This document shows positions 44,362 to 55,482 of a stretch of 64,000 nt of DNA, one piece after another. The notes under the pieces are model-generated. The model saw nothing but the letters and a program-made list of their open reading frames with translations. It was not told where the DNA came from and did not search any database. Position numbers and translations under genes: made by a program. The DNA lies in the NCBI GenBank assembly GCA_008729055.1, contig SDUX01000008.1:3373756-3437755 (forward strand), given 5' to 3'. Positions within the stretch are counted from its first letter, which is position 1; each line of letters begins with the position of its first letter. This stretch comes from Pyropia haitanensis. Lineage: Eukaryota > Rhodophyta > Bangiophyceae > Bangiales > Bangiaceae.

Positions 44362-47215
44362 GCCTGCCTGTCGTGGGCCGGTGGCGGCTCGGTTAGGGGT
44401 GCGGGAGGAAAGGGGTTGGCGATGAACTCGTCGCACCCGCCGTCTACGAGAAGGGGGGTGGGGGGGGGTGCACCCACACCAACGGCGCCTGCCGCTCGGG
44501 CCGCCCGCTGCCTTCCTTGGCGCCCGGTGCCTCGCCCACCAGCAGCTGCACAGCGGCGGCGGCGGCGGCGTGCGGGCGGTGGCGGTGCGGCGCGGGTCAA
44601 CGAGCGACCCCCGCGGACGGCGACGCCGCGCGCGTCGGGGCGCACGCGCCGGCGCTGGCGGCCCCTGCGCCGCGTGCGTGCGGCGGCGGCGGCAGCTGCG
44701 CGCATTCGCATCCGCCGCGGCGGGGGGTGGCGGCAGGGTCACAGCGAGAGGGTGGTGGCGAAGCCGCCGCCGCCGCCGTACAAGCGGGGGGGAGGGGGCG
44801 ACCGCTCCGGCCGCGAACCTACCCCGGTTGGCCGTGTCCACTCTGGGTGGCGCAGCTGGGGGGTCCCCCACGGATGGGCTTGGCGCGGGTGGCAGGGTCG
44901 GCGAGTCGTAGGGTCGTTGGGTGCAGCGCCGGTGGGTCAGAGGAGGGCGACGGCCGCGAGCCGTCAGCCGCACAGCACCTCGCGAAAGCCGTCAAATTAA
45001 CCGATAGTAGGTTGGGTCGGCCAGTTCGAATCCCATACACATCGATAGCGGATGTAACATATTGCTCTGCTGAACGAGGTCAAGAGCTCTGATTCAATAG
45101 TGGTCCAGAGTCATCCACCGTTCGTGGCCCCAGTGCGCATCCGATCGGCCTGGCGATCTTCGGACGACTCGGGCGCGAGATGTGTTGTGCCCAACTTCTT
45201 CGTTCTTCTTCCTACTTTCCCCGCCCCCCCCTGTCCGCATGCATACCTCCCCCGTCCCCCTCCCCTCCACCGCCACAAACCAGCCATACACAGCGCATCC
45301 ATGTGGCATACGGAACAGCGGTCTTCACGGCATGTGTCGCTCATGACCGCAAACCTACACACCTTGGCAAAACAAAACACCCAGTGACAAACACCAAGAG
45401 CCCATCACGTCAGCACCTCGCATCAGCAAAACGTTCCAACAAGCCTGTCAACCAGCCAGGTCTGCCCCCGCCCCCCACCCCACATGGCACTGCACATGCG
45501 CGCCGACGGGGGTAGAGCCATCACCAAACAACTCCCCTCGTCGTCCTCACCCCTGACTCGGCAACTCGCCCGCAGTCTCCCCCCAAACAAGACCAGTGCA
45601 CACAACAACACCTGCGCAGTGAAGCCGGCGACCAATCGACAAGGGAACAGGAGACGTACCAGGCTCGTATCGTGCGCTGACCGACACGAGAGAATCTCAC
45701 ACCACCAGCAAGCAACCGACCGGAAGCGAACGCACCAGGCACACTTCAAGAAAAAGGGACAGCTCATTCTCCTGTCCATCCGCGAGTCAGCATACAGATG
45801 TCCATGCCGCGCCGCGCCCCACCTCGCGTCCCGTTGCCCTGACCCCAAGCCTCAAAAACAATGCCACAGGTCCCCCCTCGCAGCACCACAATGTCGGGTT
45901 CCGCCTCTCCTCCAATCGGGATAGGCACGTACGTTCATGGCAACAGTCAAGGGGATGTAGGGGACGACGTCGGTCGGAGGCAGCGTAGTGAGAAGGGCCA
46001 GCGCCGTCGTGCAATAGAAGCACGGCCGAGGGTGGAACGGCGCGGGAGACAGCGGGCGCGGGGTCGGGGTGACGACTGAACCAGCTGCGACCGTTGCGCC
46101 GCGGGGCGCACGAGCTGCGGCGCTCGAAACGTCCGCGTTGCATTCGGCCGAACTGCTCAGAACGGCACCGGCAGGATTGTCAGCAGCCCCGCCAGCAGAA
46201 GATGGCGCTCAACATCCTGTCAGACCTCGTAGGCGCCAGATCATATCCGATCCACCGTGGCAAGATGCCATGCGATGTCTCGACTGGCACTTACGATTGT
46301 GTCTCACTGGTCGCCAGTGCTTTCTAACCGTCTGGCGATCGCGTCGAGAGAGGATTCGTCTTACTGGGCTCTCGCGCCGCTCGGATAGTTCAAATCCGTT
46401 CTGATTCGGCTTTTCTTGAGGTGCTGTGCGCAGCGCGGCGCGGGCGGCAACCGCGTGGCGGCTCGCGACTGGGTCTTGGCAAAGCGGGTGCCTGGGCGGG
46501 CAGACTTGATCCCCGCCCGAGGGGGATTCAGGACTGGGCTCAACTCCAGCCACGTTGGTGAGTCACAGTACTGTACTGCTGAAGTACTTTTCTGTGCCGC
46601 GCAAGTCGCTTGGGTGTCGTGTGATCTCTCCGCAGTTGAGTACTGCTTCAACGAGACCAGTCTATGTATCTCGTGACGGTTCTCGAAAAATCTGGCGATC
46701 ACGGATGCCTTGCGGTTCAGTCTTGGCCACCCATCTCGTGCCCGTCTGTGTCCCAGACCATCCCTCCCTGTCCTCCTAAAAAGCCAAATGACATAGCTCG
46801 AAAATCACAGAAACATAAGCGCAGGGGACCCGTGCCACGTCACACAAGCGCCACTGCGAGATCCGACCACGCTGCCCTCTGCGAGAGGCCTCCAGAAGCC
46901 CCCTCCCCTCTTTGTCCATCGCGGCCACTGGGGCGGCCACCGTGCGCAACGTCGTTCCACTGTTTCGCCCCGCCCGTCGATCGCGGTGCGCCTCGCCCCG
47001 GCATCGCTCGCGGTGGGCCGGCGCCTCGTTCGCGTGGCGGACGCCCCTCCCTCCCCCCCCCCCCCCGGACCTCCACGGGCGTCGCCTTGGCGCGGCGCCC
47101 CCCCCCCCCTTCCCCCCAACCCCCCCCACCCCTCAGTCCACGCTTGCCAACCCCCGACGCGCTCCCTCCTCCCTCGTCGGCGGGTGTGCACGCCCTCCCC
47201 TCTGCTCTGCCCCGC
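44362..47215. other. Long intergenic region, SIM protein to PAFFPV gene
   Basis: 44362-44990 is GC-rich and probably the SIM-gene promoter. 44990-46830 is noticeably less GC-rich, with pyrimidine tracts near 45200-45260. 46860-47215 is C-rich and likely the 5' leader of the next gene. tRNA-like T-loop sequences were examined and rejected. No gene is supported. Confidence 0.4.
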
Positions 47216-48404
47216 ATGGCGCCGGCGGCGTGTGGGGGCGGCGCCCCCCTAGGCGCCCCCGCCGCAGCCCCGACGGCCCGTCGCGGGCGGCGGACGCGCG
47301 CGCCGCTGGCCGGCCTCCCCTGGGCAGACGCCGTGTCGGCGGCGGCGGCGGCGACGGCAGCGTTGGCAGCGGTGGGCGTGCCCGCCTTTTTCCCGGTGGC
47401 CCCCCCCCTGTGCCCCACCGCTTCCTCCTCTTCCGCGGCGGCGTGCGGCCGCGGGGGCCCGCCCCCACGCCCGCGGCGGCTGTCGACGGCAGCGGCAGCG
47501 GCGGCGGCAACGGCCGGCGGCGTGCCCGCCTTTTTCCCCGTCGCGCCCCTGTGGCCCGCGTCGGCCGCGGCCGCAACGGCCGCGCGGGGCGCGGCGGCCC
47601 CCCGCCGGCGCCGTGACGGCGCGGCGGCCACCGCGGCGGGCGCCACGGCGGGGGTGCCCGCCTTTTTCCCCGTCACCCCGCTGTGGCCCGCGTCGGCCGC
47701 GGACGTGCGGGCGGCGGCGCCGCGCTCGCAGCGCGCGGCGGCTGCCGCTGCGGCCGCGACCGCAGCTGCAGCGGCGGCCGCCGCCGCCGCCGCAGCGTCG
47801 GCGGCGGCGACGGTGGCGGGGCCACCGTCGAGCGGTGGCCGGCAGCCCGTTGCGACGGCGACGGCGGCAGCGTCAGCGGCGGTGACGGCGGCGGCGGCGG
47901 CCGACGCGCCGCCCGCGGCGGTGTCACCGCCGCAGGGGTGGGGGGCGGCGGCGGCGGCGGCGGCTGCCACGAGCGCGCCCACCCCCGCCGCGGGGGTGCT
48001 GGTCGCCGCGCTCGCCGACCGCGCCGCCGCCGCCGCCGCCGACGCCGACGCGGTGGTGGCAGCGGCGGCCGCAGCGGCGGCCGCAAATGACCCCCCGTGG
48101 ATGGCGTGGGACGACGCGGCGACGGCGGCGGACAGCGGCAGCAGCAGCGACGGCGCGGCCGCGTCGAGTGTGGACTTTGTCGCGACCGTCTGGGCGGGGG
48201 ACGGGGATGGGGGCCAGGCGGCGAGGGACCCCACGGGGCTGGCGCCGCCGCCCTGGACCCCAGCCGCGGCTCCCGCCGCGGCCGCCGCGGCCGCCGCGCC
48301 GGCCGCGCCGGCCGCGCCGGCCGCGCCGGCCGCGCCGCCGCCCCCCACCGGCGTCGCCGCCAGCCCCACCGCGTCGACCATCACGGGCGGTAGCGCGGCG
48401 GCGG

Positions 48405-48437
<33 letters not shown>

Positions 48438-48589
48438 GCCTGCGGCGGCCGTCACGGCGGCCACGGCCGGCGGCCGACGCCGAGGCGGCGGCGCGGGCGG
48501 CGCTCGCCGCGCGCGTCGCGGCGGCGCGGCGGCGGACCGCGCGCGTGGGGGTGTGGCTCGACGGCGCCGCGCCGGCGGGGGGGATGTGA
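47216..48589 (+). CDS. Ala-rich protein with three PAFFPV motifs
   Basis: Unrecognised 457-residue protein with no intron and no frame break. Its striking feature is three copies of GVPAFFPV(A/T)P, at about residues 54, 102 and 146. The second and third extend to LWPAS, and the first reads PLCPT. They are separated by 44-48 residues of Ala/Arg-rich sequence. Downstream are long Ala-rich stretches, a Trp/acidic patch (NDPPWMAWDDAATAADSGSSSD, in part) near 290-310, an APAAPAAP repeat, and an Arg/Ala-rich helical C-terminus (AARAALAARVAAARRRTARVGVW). Third codon positions are mostly G/C. No signal peptide or membrane span is evident. The repeated aromatic/proline motif in disordered sequence looks like a multivalent docking motif, which is inference. 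The start is the first ATG, preceded by a C-rich leader. Confidence 0.65.
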
Positions 48590-51500
48590 CCGCCCGGGGG
48601 GGGGGGGTCGCCAGAGGGCGGGCAGCCGCGCACCATGGGTGGTCGTGGGGAGAGAGGTACGAAAAAGTACAGGCGAAGGAAATAAAAAGAAGAAAAAAAT
48701 GGGGGGCATGGAAGGGACCTGGAGGGTGCGCGTGGGGGCAGCCAGAGGGACACCGCGGCCCGCCGCGGCACAATACCCTACTGCAGGGGGTCCTCGCTCT
48801 TTTTTTTCCTCGTTTTTTTCTCTTCGTATGGAAAACTACGCTTGTCGCGACGCGCCCCGGCGTGGCACACGTTCCCTCCAGCGGGGGGAGGGAGTCAACA
48901 AGGCGCGCCGCCCCGATGACGGCCGGCCGCCCTCCCCCTCGTTCCCCGCGGCGGTCTGCGGCGGCCGCGGTTGTCAGGGTGGAAGGCGCTGCTGACGCCG
49001 CGACCCGCGACCCGCCCGGAGCGTCCGCCGCCACTGTGCTGCGTCGCGCTGCGCCACGCCCCGCCACGCCGCGCCGCGTTGTGGTGCGCGGCGACGGCCG
49101 GGCGCGCATCCCGCCGCGCCGCACAAGAGCGGCCACGCCCTGCCGGTATGGCGCCCCGCGGCCGCTGGTGTCATGGCCCCCCCGCGCCTCCTCCCCCCCC
49201 CCCCCCCCCCCCCCCATCCCCCACCCCCCCCACCCCTTCCACCGCCGCACCGCCGCACCGTCCAGGTGCGTCCATGGGCGGCCCCGCGACGGCGGCGCGC
49301 GCGCGCGCCACCCCCGCGGGGGCGTGGAGGTTGTTATGGAATCCCGCCACCGCCGCCGCCGCCGGCGCGCGCGGCCGGCCGCCGGCGCGGTCCTCGCCAT
49401 CCCCGCCCCGCCGGCGGCGGCCAGCCTCGGCCGACACTCTGTCGAGAGGGGGCCCTCGCGATCGCCGCGGCGCCGCGCGCGCCGCGGCCACGAGCCACGC
49501 CCGCGCCGCCGCCGCAACGGCACGGCCCACGCACGCGCCATGGGAGGGAGGGGAGAGGAGGGGAAGAGGGCAGAGGGGAACGGTGCGGGGGGGGGGGGGG
49601 GGGGGGGGGTGGTTGGCGGCCGCTGCGCCGCTGCCGCCGCGGCCAACGCCAAGGCCGGCGCTCCATTGGTTGGGGGACTCGCCGGCGGGGGCGCGCGCAC
49701 CCACCCCGCCGCCATCCCCTCCCCCCATTCCCGCCACGAGACGGGCGGCCGCGCGCGTGGGCCGGTCCCGCAAGCGGCGGCGGGGCTGGCACAACAGTCA
49801 GCTGGGTAGAGGCGACCGCAGGCCGCCAACCGCGGGCAGCTCGGGCCGGACGCCCCGCGGGGTGGGCGTCTACTGTCCCACAAAGCGCAGGCGTGCAAAA
49901 AAAAAAAAAAAAAAAAAAAAAAGAAAGGCAACAGGGGGGGGGCGCGCGTCCGCTCCGCAACGGGGGGAGGCGCCGTCGAGGAGCGCCGGGAAGCGGGCGA
50001 CGGCGGGCGGCGGCGGGCGGGGAGGAAAGGCGCGCGGCCGTCCTCGAAAGGACGGGTGGTGCGCGCACACAGTCCCACCGACGGCGCTGGCGGCGAGGAC
50101 GCCAACTACCAAACAGCAGCACACACCCTTACACAGACAGTGGGTGTGGAGGCGTGCGCCAATCCCGCCGTGGCGTGCGCCACGCGTTCTGGTTCTTTCT
50201 TCGTCCCAGGCGTGGTCAGCTGGATGTCGACACGCGATTCGATGACCTGCGGAAGCAAGGAGACGCGGCGAGAGCCCCGGTTGCAAGGATGGAGCCGAGG
50301 GGGTCCGCGTCAGTCCCCTCTCGCCAAAGCTACTCATAAAAAAGTATACGCTCGTGTTTCCATTCGGGCGTAGCCTGATGCAGGGTGATAGAACGAAGAG
50401 CGCTGGAGTTTGGACGACTTTCGAATGACTTACTGTCCTTGACTCACGTAACTCGGTGGGGGCACACGCGGCGGGACTGACCCGTGGGCGCCTTTGGTCG
50501 TGGGCTGGGGAGCACACGGAGGAGTGCCCGCCTCGTCGGAGCCGGAACAATGCTGTCAAACCGGTGAGCAAGAGTGGTGCTGAGCGGCGCAAGTGAGACT
50601 AGAGAGGGCTCGGGCAAGCGCTTGGTGGAGACTTGCTAAAGCTCCTGCGTGGGACCGAGCTGGGGAGCGCGCGGGGTGGGCGCCCCCCGCGGCGGTGGTC
50701 AGCTGGCGCGCATGCCCAAGCTCATTCTTGCTCAACGGCACACGTACTGGAGCAATGCCAGCAGGCTAAAATCCAGCCCATTGGCCGTGTGTCCTTGGCG
50801 GACACCCGGCCGCCCAAGTGGTCACCACGGGCGCGCCGCTCTATGTTCTTCGCTTCAGCCAGGGAGACACATGGTGACCGTCGGAGAGCTTTGCAGGCCA
50901 CTCTCCTCCACCGTTGGCCCCTAGCCATCCACCACCCCCCCATCCCCTCTCCCCGAGTCGCACGGGGCCCGCTGGCCCCAGCATTGACTTTGCGTCATCG
51001 CAGCGCTTCTGGGTGAATTCTGTCTCGTGCGGGCGCATCAGGCTGGACTCCTCCCAGCGCGATGCGCTCAATAGCCCCCTGTCCACATACTTGCTTCTGT
51101 GCGCGTGCCAACGCGTTTGCTGCCGCGATGGCCGCCGGTACACCCTATGGCTGACCTCCCTCGGCTGGCTGTCGTTGCTGGAGCTGGGGCTTGGCAGCAC
51201 CATGTCAGGTATGTAACGTATGCGTGATGTAGCAGAGAGAAGATGCGGTCACACCGGCGATAGCAGCTGCCGCGGCGCGCGGTCGACCGTCCGTGCGGGG
51301 CGCGTGGCTCGCGGCGACCCCCGCCGACGGGCCGGCCCGCGGAGGTCCAACTACATCAACCAACTGGATCGACACGCGACAGCCAACTACACCTCTGGTG
51401 AAAAGTGCGTGCCAGCCAGAAATCCCAGCATGGATGGACTGCCCGTGAATCAAACGCGCAAGCCAAACCAGCGTTACGTTTCCGCCAGCCGTGCACCGCA

Positions 51501-51799
51501 GCCCACACCCGCCCTTCCCCGTCCGGCCGGCGGTGGAGGGCGCGCGCGCGCGCACGCAGCGCGGCCGCGCGGCCGCACGCTGTCCAGCCAGTCCCGGTGT
51601 CAGTCTGGGCTGGCCACACGCAAGCAACCCCTCTGCGTCCCGATCATTGGGAGGCGGGAACGCGCAGGGCCGGTCGCCGCCAGTTGCGCCCGCGCCGTCG
51701 GCAGTGGAGGGGGGGGGGGTTTCTCCGCAACACACCAACCCTGCGGAGGCAGCGGTTATGGCCGCCCTCCATCCAACGGGATGACACCGTTGCGCGTCT

Positions 51800-51830
<31 letters not shown>

Positions 51831-52490
51831 GCTCTCCTCGCCGTAGATTCAAACACAATCCACGTGACATAATGGTGGCTGCCGCTTTCAGTGCCGCCCA
51901 GCGCGAGCGCCGAGCGCCCCGCCGTGTCGACAGTCGGTCCGCACCCCCCCCCCCCCCCCCCCCCCCCACCGGCGGGGCGCGGCCCAATCAGGGCGCGGCG
52001 CTGGCCGCCGCCGGCCGCCCCGCGGTGACGCGGTGGCCGCCGTCGCGGCGGGCTGCGGGTGGAAGTGCACGCCTCGCGGTCGCGGACGATCCGCCGCCGC
52101 GGCGCGGCGGCCGCCGCCAATCTGGCTGGCAGAGGTTTGGGTGCCTCGAGTGGGGGGGCGGGGGGGGGGGGGGGGGGGGGCCAGCAAGTGTGGGTACCTC
52201 CTGGGTCGTCGTGCTGGCGAGCTTTGCGGGGGGGGGGGGGGGTGGGGGGGTGCACGCAGGTGCGGCCGACGGGGCAGACGCGGCAGACGCGTGCCACGCA
52301 GCTCGGGCGCCCCCCCCCCCCCCCCCCCCCCCCTCGTCCATCCCCTCCATCCCCCCCTCCCCCCGCGTGGAGCCGTGCCATCCGCCGCCCTCCCCCCCGC
52401 CTGCCCACGCGCCTCGCTGTGCTGTACCGCAGTCACTCTCCCTGCCCGTTGCGCGGTAGCCCCGCACCGCCGACCGTGGCTGCCGCGCGC

Positions 52491-52546
<56 letters not shown>

Positions 52547-53381
52547 GACGCCGACGCCGCCGACGCTGCCGCCGCCGCCAGCACGGCCGCCGCGGCCGGC
52601 GCGACAGCCTCCAGCGCCTGGCCGCGGCGGCACCCCCCCCCCGCCGCCACTCGGCGCCAGCAGCAATCCTCGCCACCAACGGCCCCCCCCCCCCCCACCC
52701 CCCCCCCCCTCTGCCGGGCCGGTGGCCGCCGCCACAGCCACCGCGGCGTCTGTGTGTGTGTGTGTGTGTGTGCGGCGCCCGTGTGTGCGGGGCGCGTGTG
52801 CCAGCGCACGCGCCTCGGCGCACGGTTGCCGCGGCGGGAGGGGAGTGCGGAGCAGGAAGCGGGGGGGGGGGGGGGGGGGGATGGGGGGTGTGGGGGGTGC
52901 GCCCGTGCTGCCGCCCCGCCCCCGTGTCCTGGCGCGTCGCCCAGCGGATTGGGGGCGCCCGCGGGGGCCGCGGCGCCAACGGGTCGGCCGCGCGGCGCGG
53001 GCGGCCGTGGCCGCCGCGCCCCTGCCGACCGGCGGCGGCGGGGCCTCGTGACCGGGACGCGCGGCGTCGTCACGCGGCCACACGCCGTGGCGGTACACAC
53101 ACCCACCGACGCGGGCGTCTCTCCCGCCGCCCGCCGCCCGCCGCCCGCCCCCCCCCCCCCGCGCGACGGCCACGCCCGCCCGCCCGCCCGCCCGCCCGCC
53201 CGCCCGCCCGGTCGCTCTCCCTTCAATGCCGCCGCGGCCGGCGGCGCGACGGCCGACGCCCGCGGAGCGGCGTCCCCCCCCTGGGTGCGCTCCCCCCTCG
53301 TCTCGGGCGGCGGCTGGGGCACCCGCCGCGGCGGCACGCGCGGCCAGCCCAAGCCCCGCCGCGCCCCTCCACGTTGGCCAC
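48590..53381. other. 4.8-kb region without a supported gene
   Basis: 48600-50100 is very GC-rich, with a long A run at about 49898-49922. 50100-51850 is less GC-rich and has a weak 100-codon frame on the + strand (50914-51216, with LLLCACQRVCCRDGRRYTLW) that I cannot support as a gene. 51850-53380 has many C runs, GCC/GAC repeats near 52490-52570, a (TG)n tract at 52751-52772 and a (CCCG)n tract at about 53175-53210. The last part is probably promoter and leader for the C2H2 gene. Confidence 0.4.
49898..49922. repeat. Poly-A run
   Basis: About 25 consecutive A within GC-rich intergenic DNA, an unusual composition here. It could be the tail of a retroposed sequence on the + strand or a plain mononucleotide expansion. 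No target-site duplication was recognised. Confidence 0.6.
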
Positions 53382-53489
53382 ATGCCCCCGTCGGTAGACC
53401 TGCTGCGGCCGCTCCCCCTCCCCCCAGCCCCCCCCCACGTGCCTCCGCCGCTGCTCCCCGTGGGTGGTGGCCCCCCCGCCGCCCACCGG

Positions 53490-53579
53490 ATGGACGCGAT
53501 GAACAAGCACAGCATCTCCTTCCTGCTCAACGATGAGGGCGGCCGCCGCGGCGGCAGCGGCGACACCGACGGGCGGCAC

Positions 53580-53616
<37 letters not shown>

Positions 53617-53973
53617 GCGTGCCGGCGCTCGGCGTGGCCGCGAGCGGCGGCGGGGACGCCCCCTACGCGCTGGGCGGTGCACCCCCATGGGCGGCCGCCG
53701 CGGCGCCGCCCGACGGGGGCGGTGCCCCCCCCCCCCCCCCCCCTCCCCCCGCCCCTCGTCGGCCGACTGCCCCCGCTGGGCCCAGTGGCGTGACACCGCC
53801 GCGTCGGACCGCGGCGCCGCGTCGGACAGCGCCGCCATCCTCACGCCCGCCTCGTCGGCGGCGGCGGCCGGCCGGTGGGGCGTCGGCGGCAGCCCGTGGC
53901 GGTCCGCGTCGCCGCCACGGGCGCCACAGCCGGCCGTGCGCGTCAAGGCGGAGGGGCGACGGGGGGGGCTCGA

Positions 53974-54011
<38 letters not shown>

Positions 54012-54436
54012 ACGCCGACGCTGCGCGCGTCGTCTGGGTGGCGGCCGACGCGGGCTGGCCGCCGCGGGGGGAGGAGGCGCCGCCGGCGGCGCACGCGGTC
54101 ACCGCGTCGAGCTTCTCGTCGGCCGCGGCGGCTGCGGAGGGGTACGCAGCCGCGGCTGGGACGGCGGCAGGCGGCGGCGGCGGCGGCAGCGGCAGTGGCA
54201 GCGGCAGCGGCAGCGGCTATGGGGGGGTGGGCTTTCTGCCGCCGTCGGGGCTGGCGGGCCTATGGCCGGGCGCGCAGCCGCCGCTCCCCGCCGCGGTGTC
54301 CGTCAGCGCCGCGGCCGGCGGGCACGACGCGTTTGCGCTCCCCCCCCCGCGGTGGTCCCCCCCGCCGGCGCGGGTGGTGGCGGGGGTGCCCCCCCCTACC
54401 CCCCCCCACGGGCGTGCGTGCGCTCCCTGCAGCGGC

Positions 54437-54472
<36 letters not shown>

Positions 54473-54987
54473 TCCCGCCGGCGCGGCCGCCGCGGCGGCG
54501 GCGGCGGCGGCGGCGGCGGCAGCGGCAGCGGCGGGGCGGACCCCCCCCCCCCCCCCCCCCCGGCGGCGGCGCACGCGTGCCCCCACTGCGCGGTCTCGTT
54601 TGGTCGGCTGGGCGACCTGCGCAAGCACGTCTCGTGCGTGCACGCCTACCCCCGCCGCCACGCGTGTGGCACGTGCGGCCGGCGGTTTGGGGAGCGCTCC
54701 AACATGATCAAGCACGTCGCGGCGCTGCACCTCAAGCGCCGCGACGCGGCGTGCCCGCACTGCGACAAGCGGTTTGCGTTTAGTGACGGGCTCTCCCGGC
54801 ACGTGCGGCTGGTGCACCACGGCGAGCGCGCGTACGGGTGTGGCGTGTGTGGCGCGCGGTTCAAGCAGAATACGCACCTGCAAAAGCACGCGCGGGTGCA
54901 CGCGCGGGAGGCGGCGGGGGGGGGGGGGGGGGGGCGCCGACGGGGACGTCCGCGGGGACGCCCGCGGGGACGCCACCCAAGGGATAG
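53490..54987 (+). CDS. C2H2 zinc finger transcription factor (4 fingers)
   Basis: DNA-binding protein with four tandem C2H2 fingers at about 54578-54901. Fingers 1-3 are C-X2-C-X12-H-X4-H (CPHCAVSFGRLGDLRKH, CGTCGRRFGERSNMIKH, CPHCDKRFAFSDGLSRH), and finger 4 ends H-X3-H (CGVCGARFKQNTHLQKH). The chosen start gives MDAMNKHSISFLLNDEGG, an SISFLLN-type N-terminus of the kind that begins many fungal-like regulators. An alternative ATG lies at 53382. Between N-terminus and fingers are poly-Ala, poly-Gly/Ser and a VKAEG motif (about 53940), which fits a sumoylation consensus. The frame shifts in a C run at about 53726-53740, and one extra C fixes it. After finger 4 a 19-G run occurs. With one added G the protein ends GTSAGTPAGTPPKG at 54987. 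Read as printed it continues to 55177. Target genes are unknown. Confidence 0.85.
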
Positions 54988-55446
54988 GGGGAGCGAAGGG
55001 GGGGGGGGGGGTGGGGGAAGCGGGGGGGGGGAGCGGTCGACGGCGGTGGGCTGTGGCGCTGTGCGGAGTTTCTTTCTTTCTTTTTTTTTTTATGGCGGTC
55101 GTCGTGGGGGGCGGGCGTGGGGGGGGGGGGGGGAGGGGAGGGGAGTTTTCGTCGCCGCCCCTGAGGGGAACGCGTGACCGGCCTGCTGTCGTTTGTTTCC
55201 GTTTTTGGCGCACGGACGCCGCGGCGCGGGCGGCTGGCGGCGACAGCGGCGGCGGCGGCGGCAGCGGCGGCGGCAGCGGCGGCGGCAGCGGCGGCGGCAG
55301 CGGCGGCGGCGGTGGCGGCGGCAGCGGCGGCGGCGGTGGCGGGCGGCGCGGCGCGTCCCGCCGACCGGTTGGCGGCTGGTGGGGACGGCGGCCGCGCGCA
55401 CCGCGCGTCCCGGCCGCCGGTCCGCGCACGGCCGTGACGCTGTGTG

Positions 55447-55482
<36 letters not shown>

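Noticed and set aside
45024..45033. GTTCGAATCC, like a tRNA T-loop
   Set aside because: Flanking bases do not form a T stem, and no D-arm, anticodon stem or acceptor pairing was found upstream. The same holds for GTTCAAAT-like sequences at 24324 and 46388.
45820..46700. Less GC-rich block examined as possible organellar or transferred DNA
   Set aside because: No organellar gene or coding frame was recognised, and base composition alone is not sufficient evidence.
50914..51216. 100-codon frame with LLLCACQRVCCRDGRRYTLW
   Set aside because: There is no recognisable family, codon bias is intermediate and there is no supporting context. It may be part of an old element, but I cannot support it as a gene.
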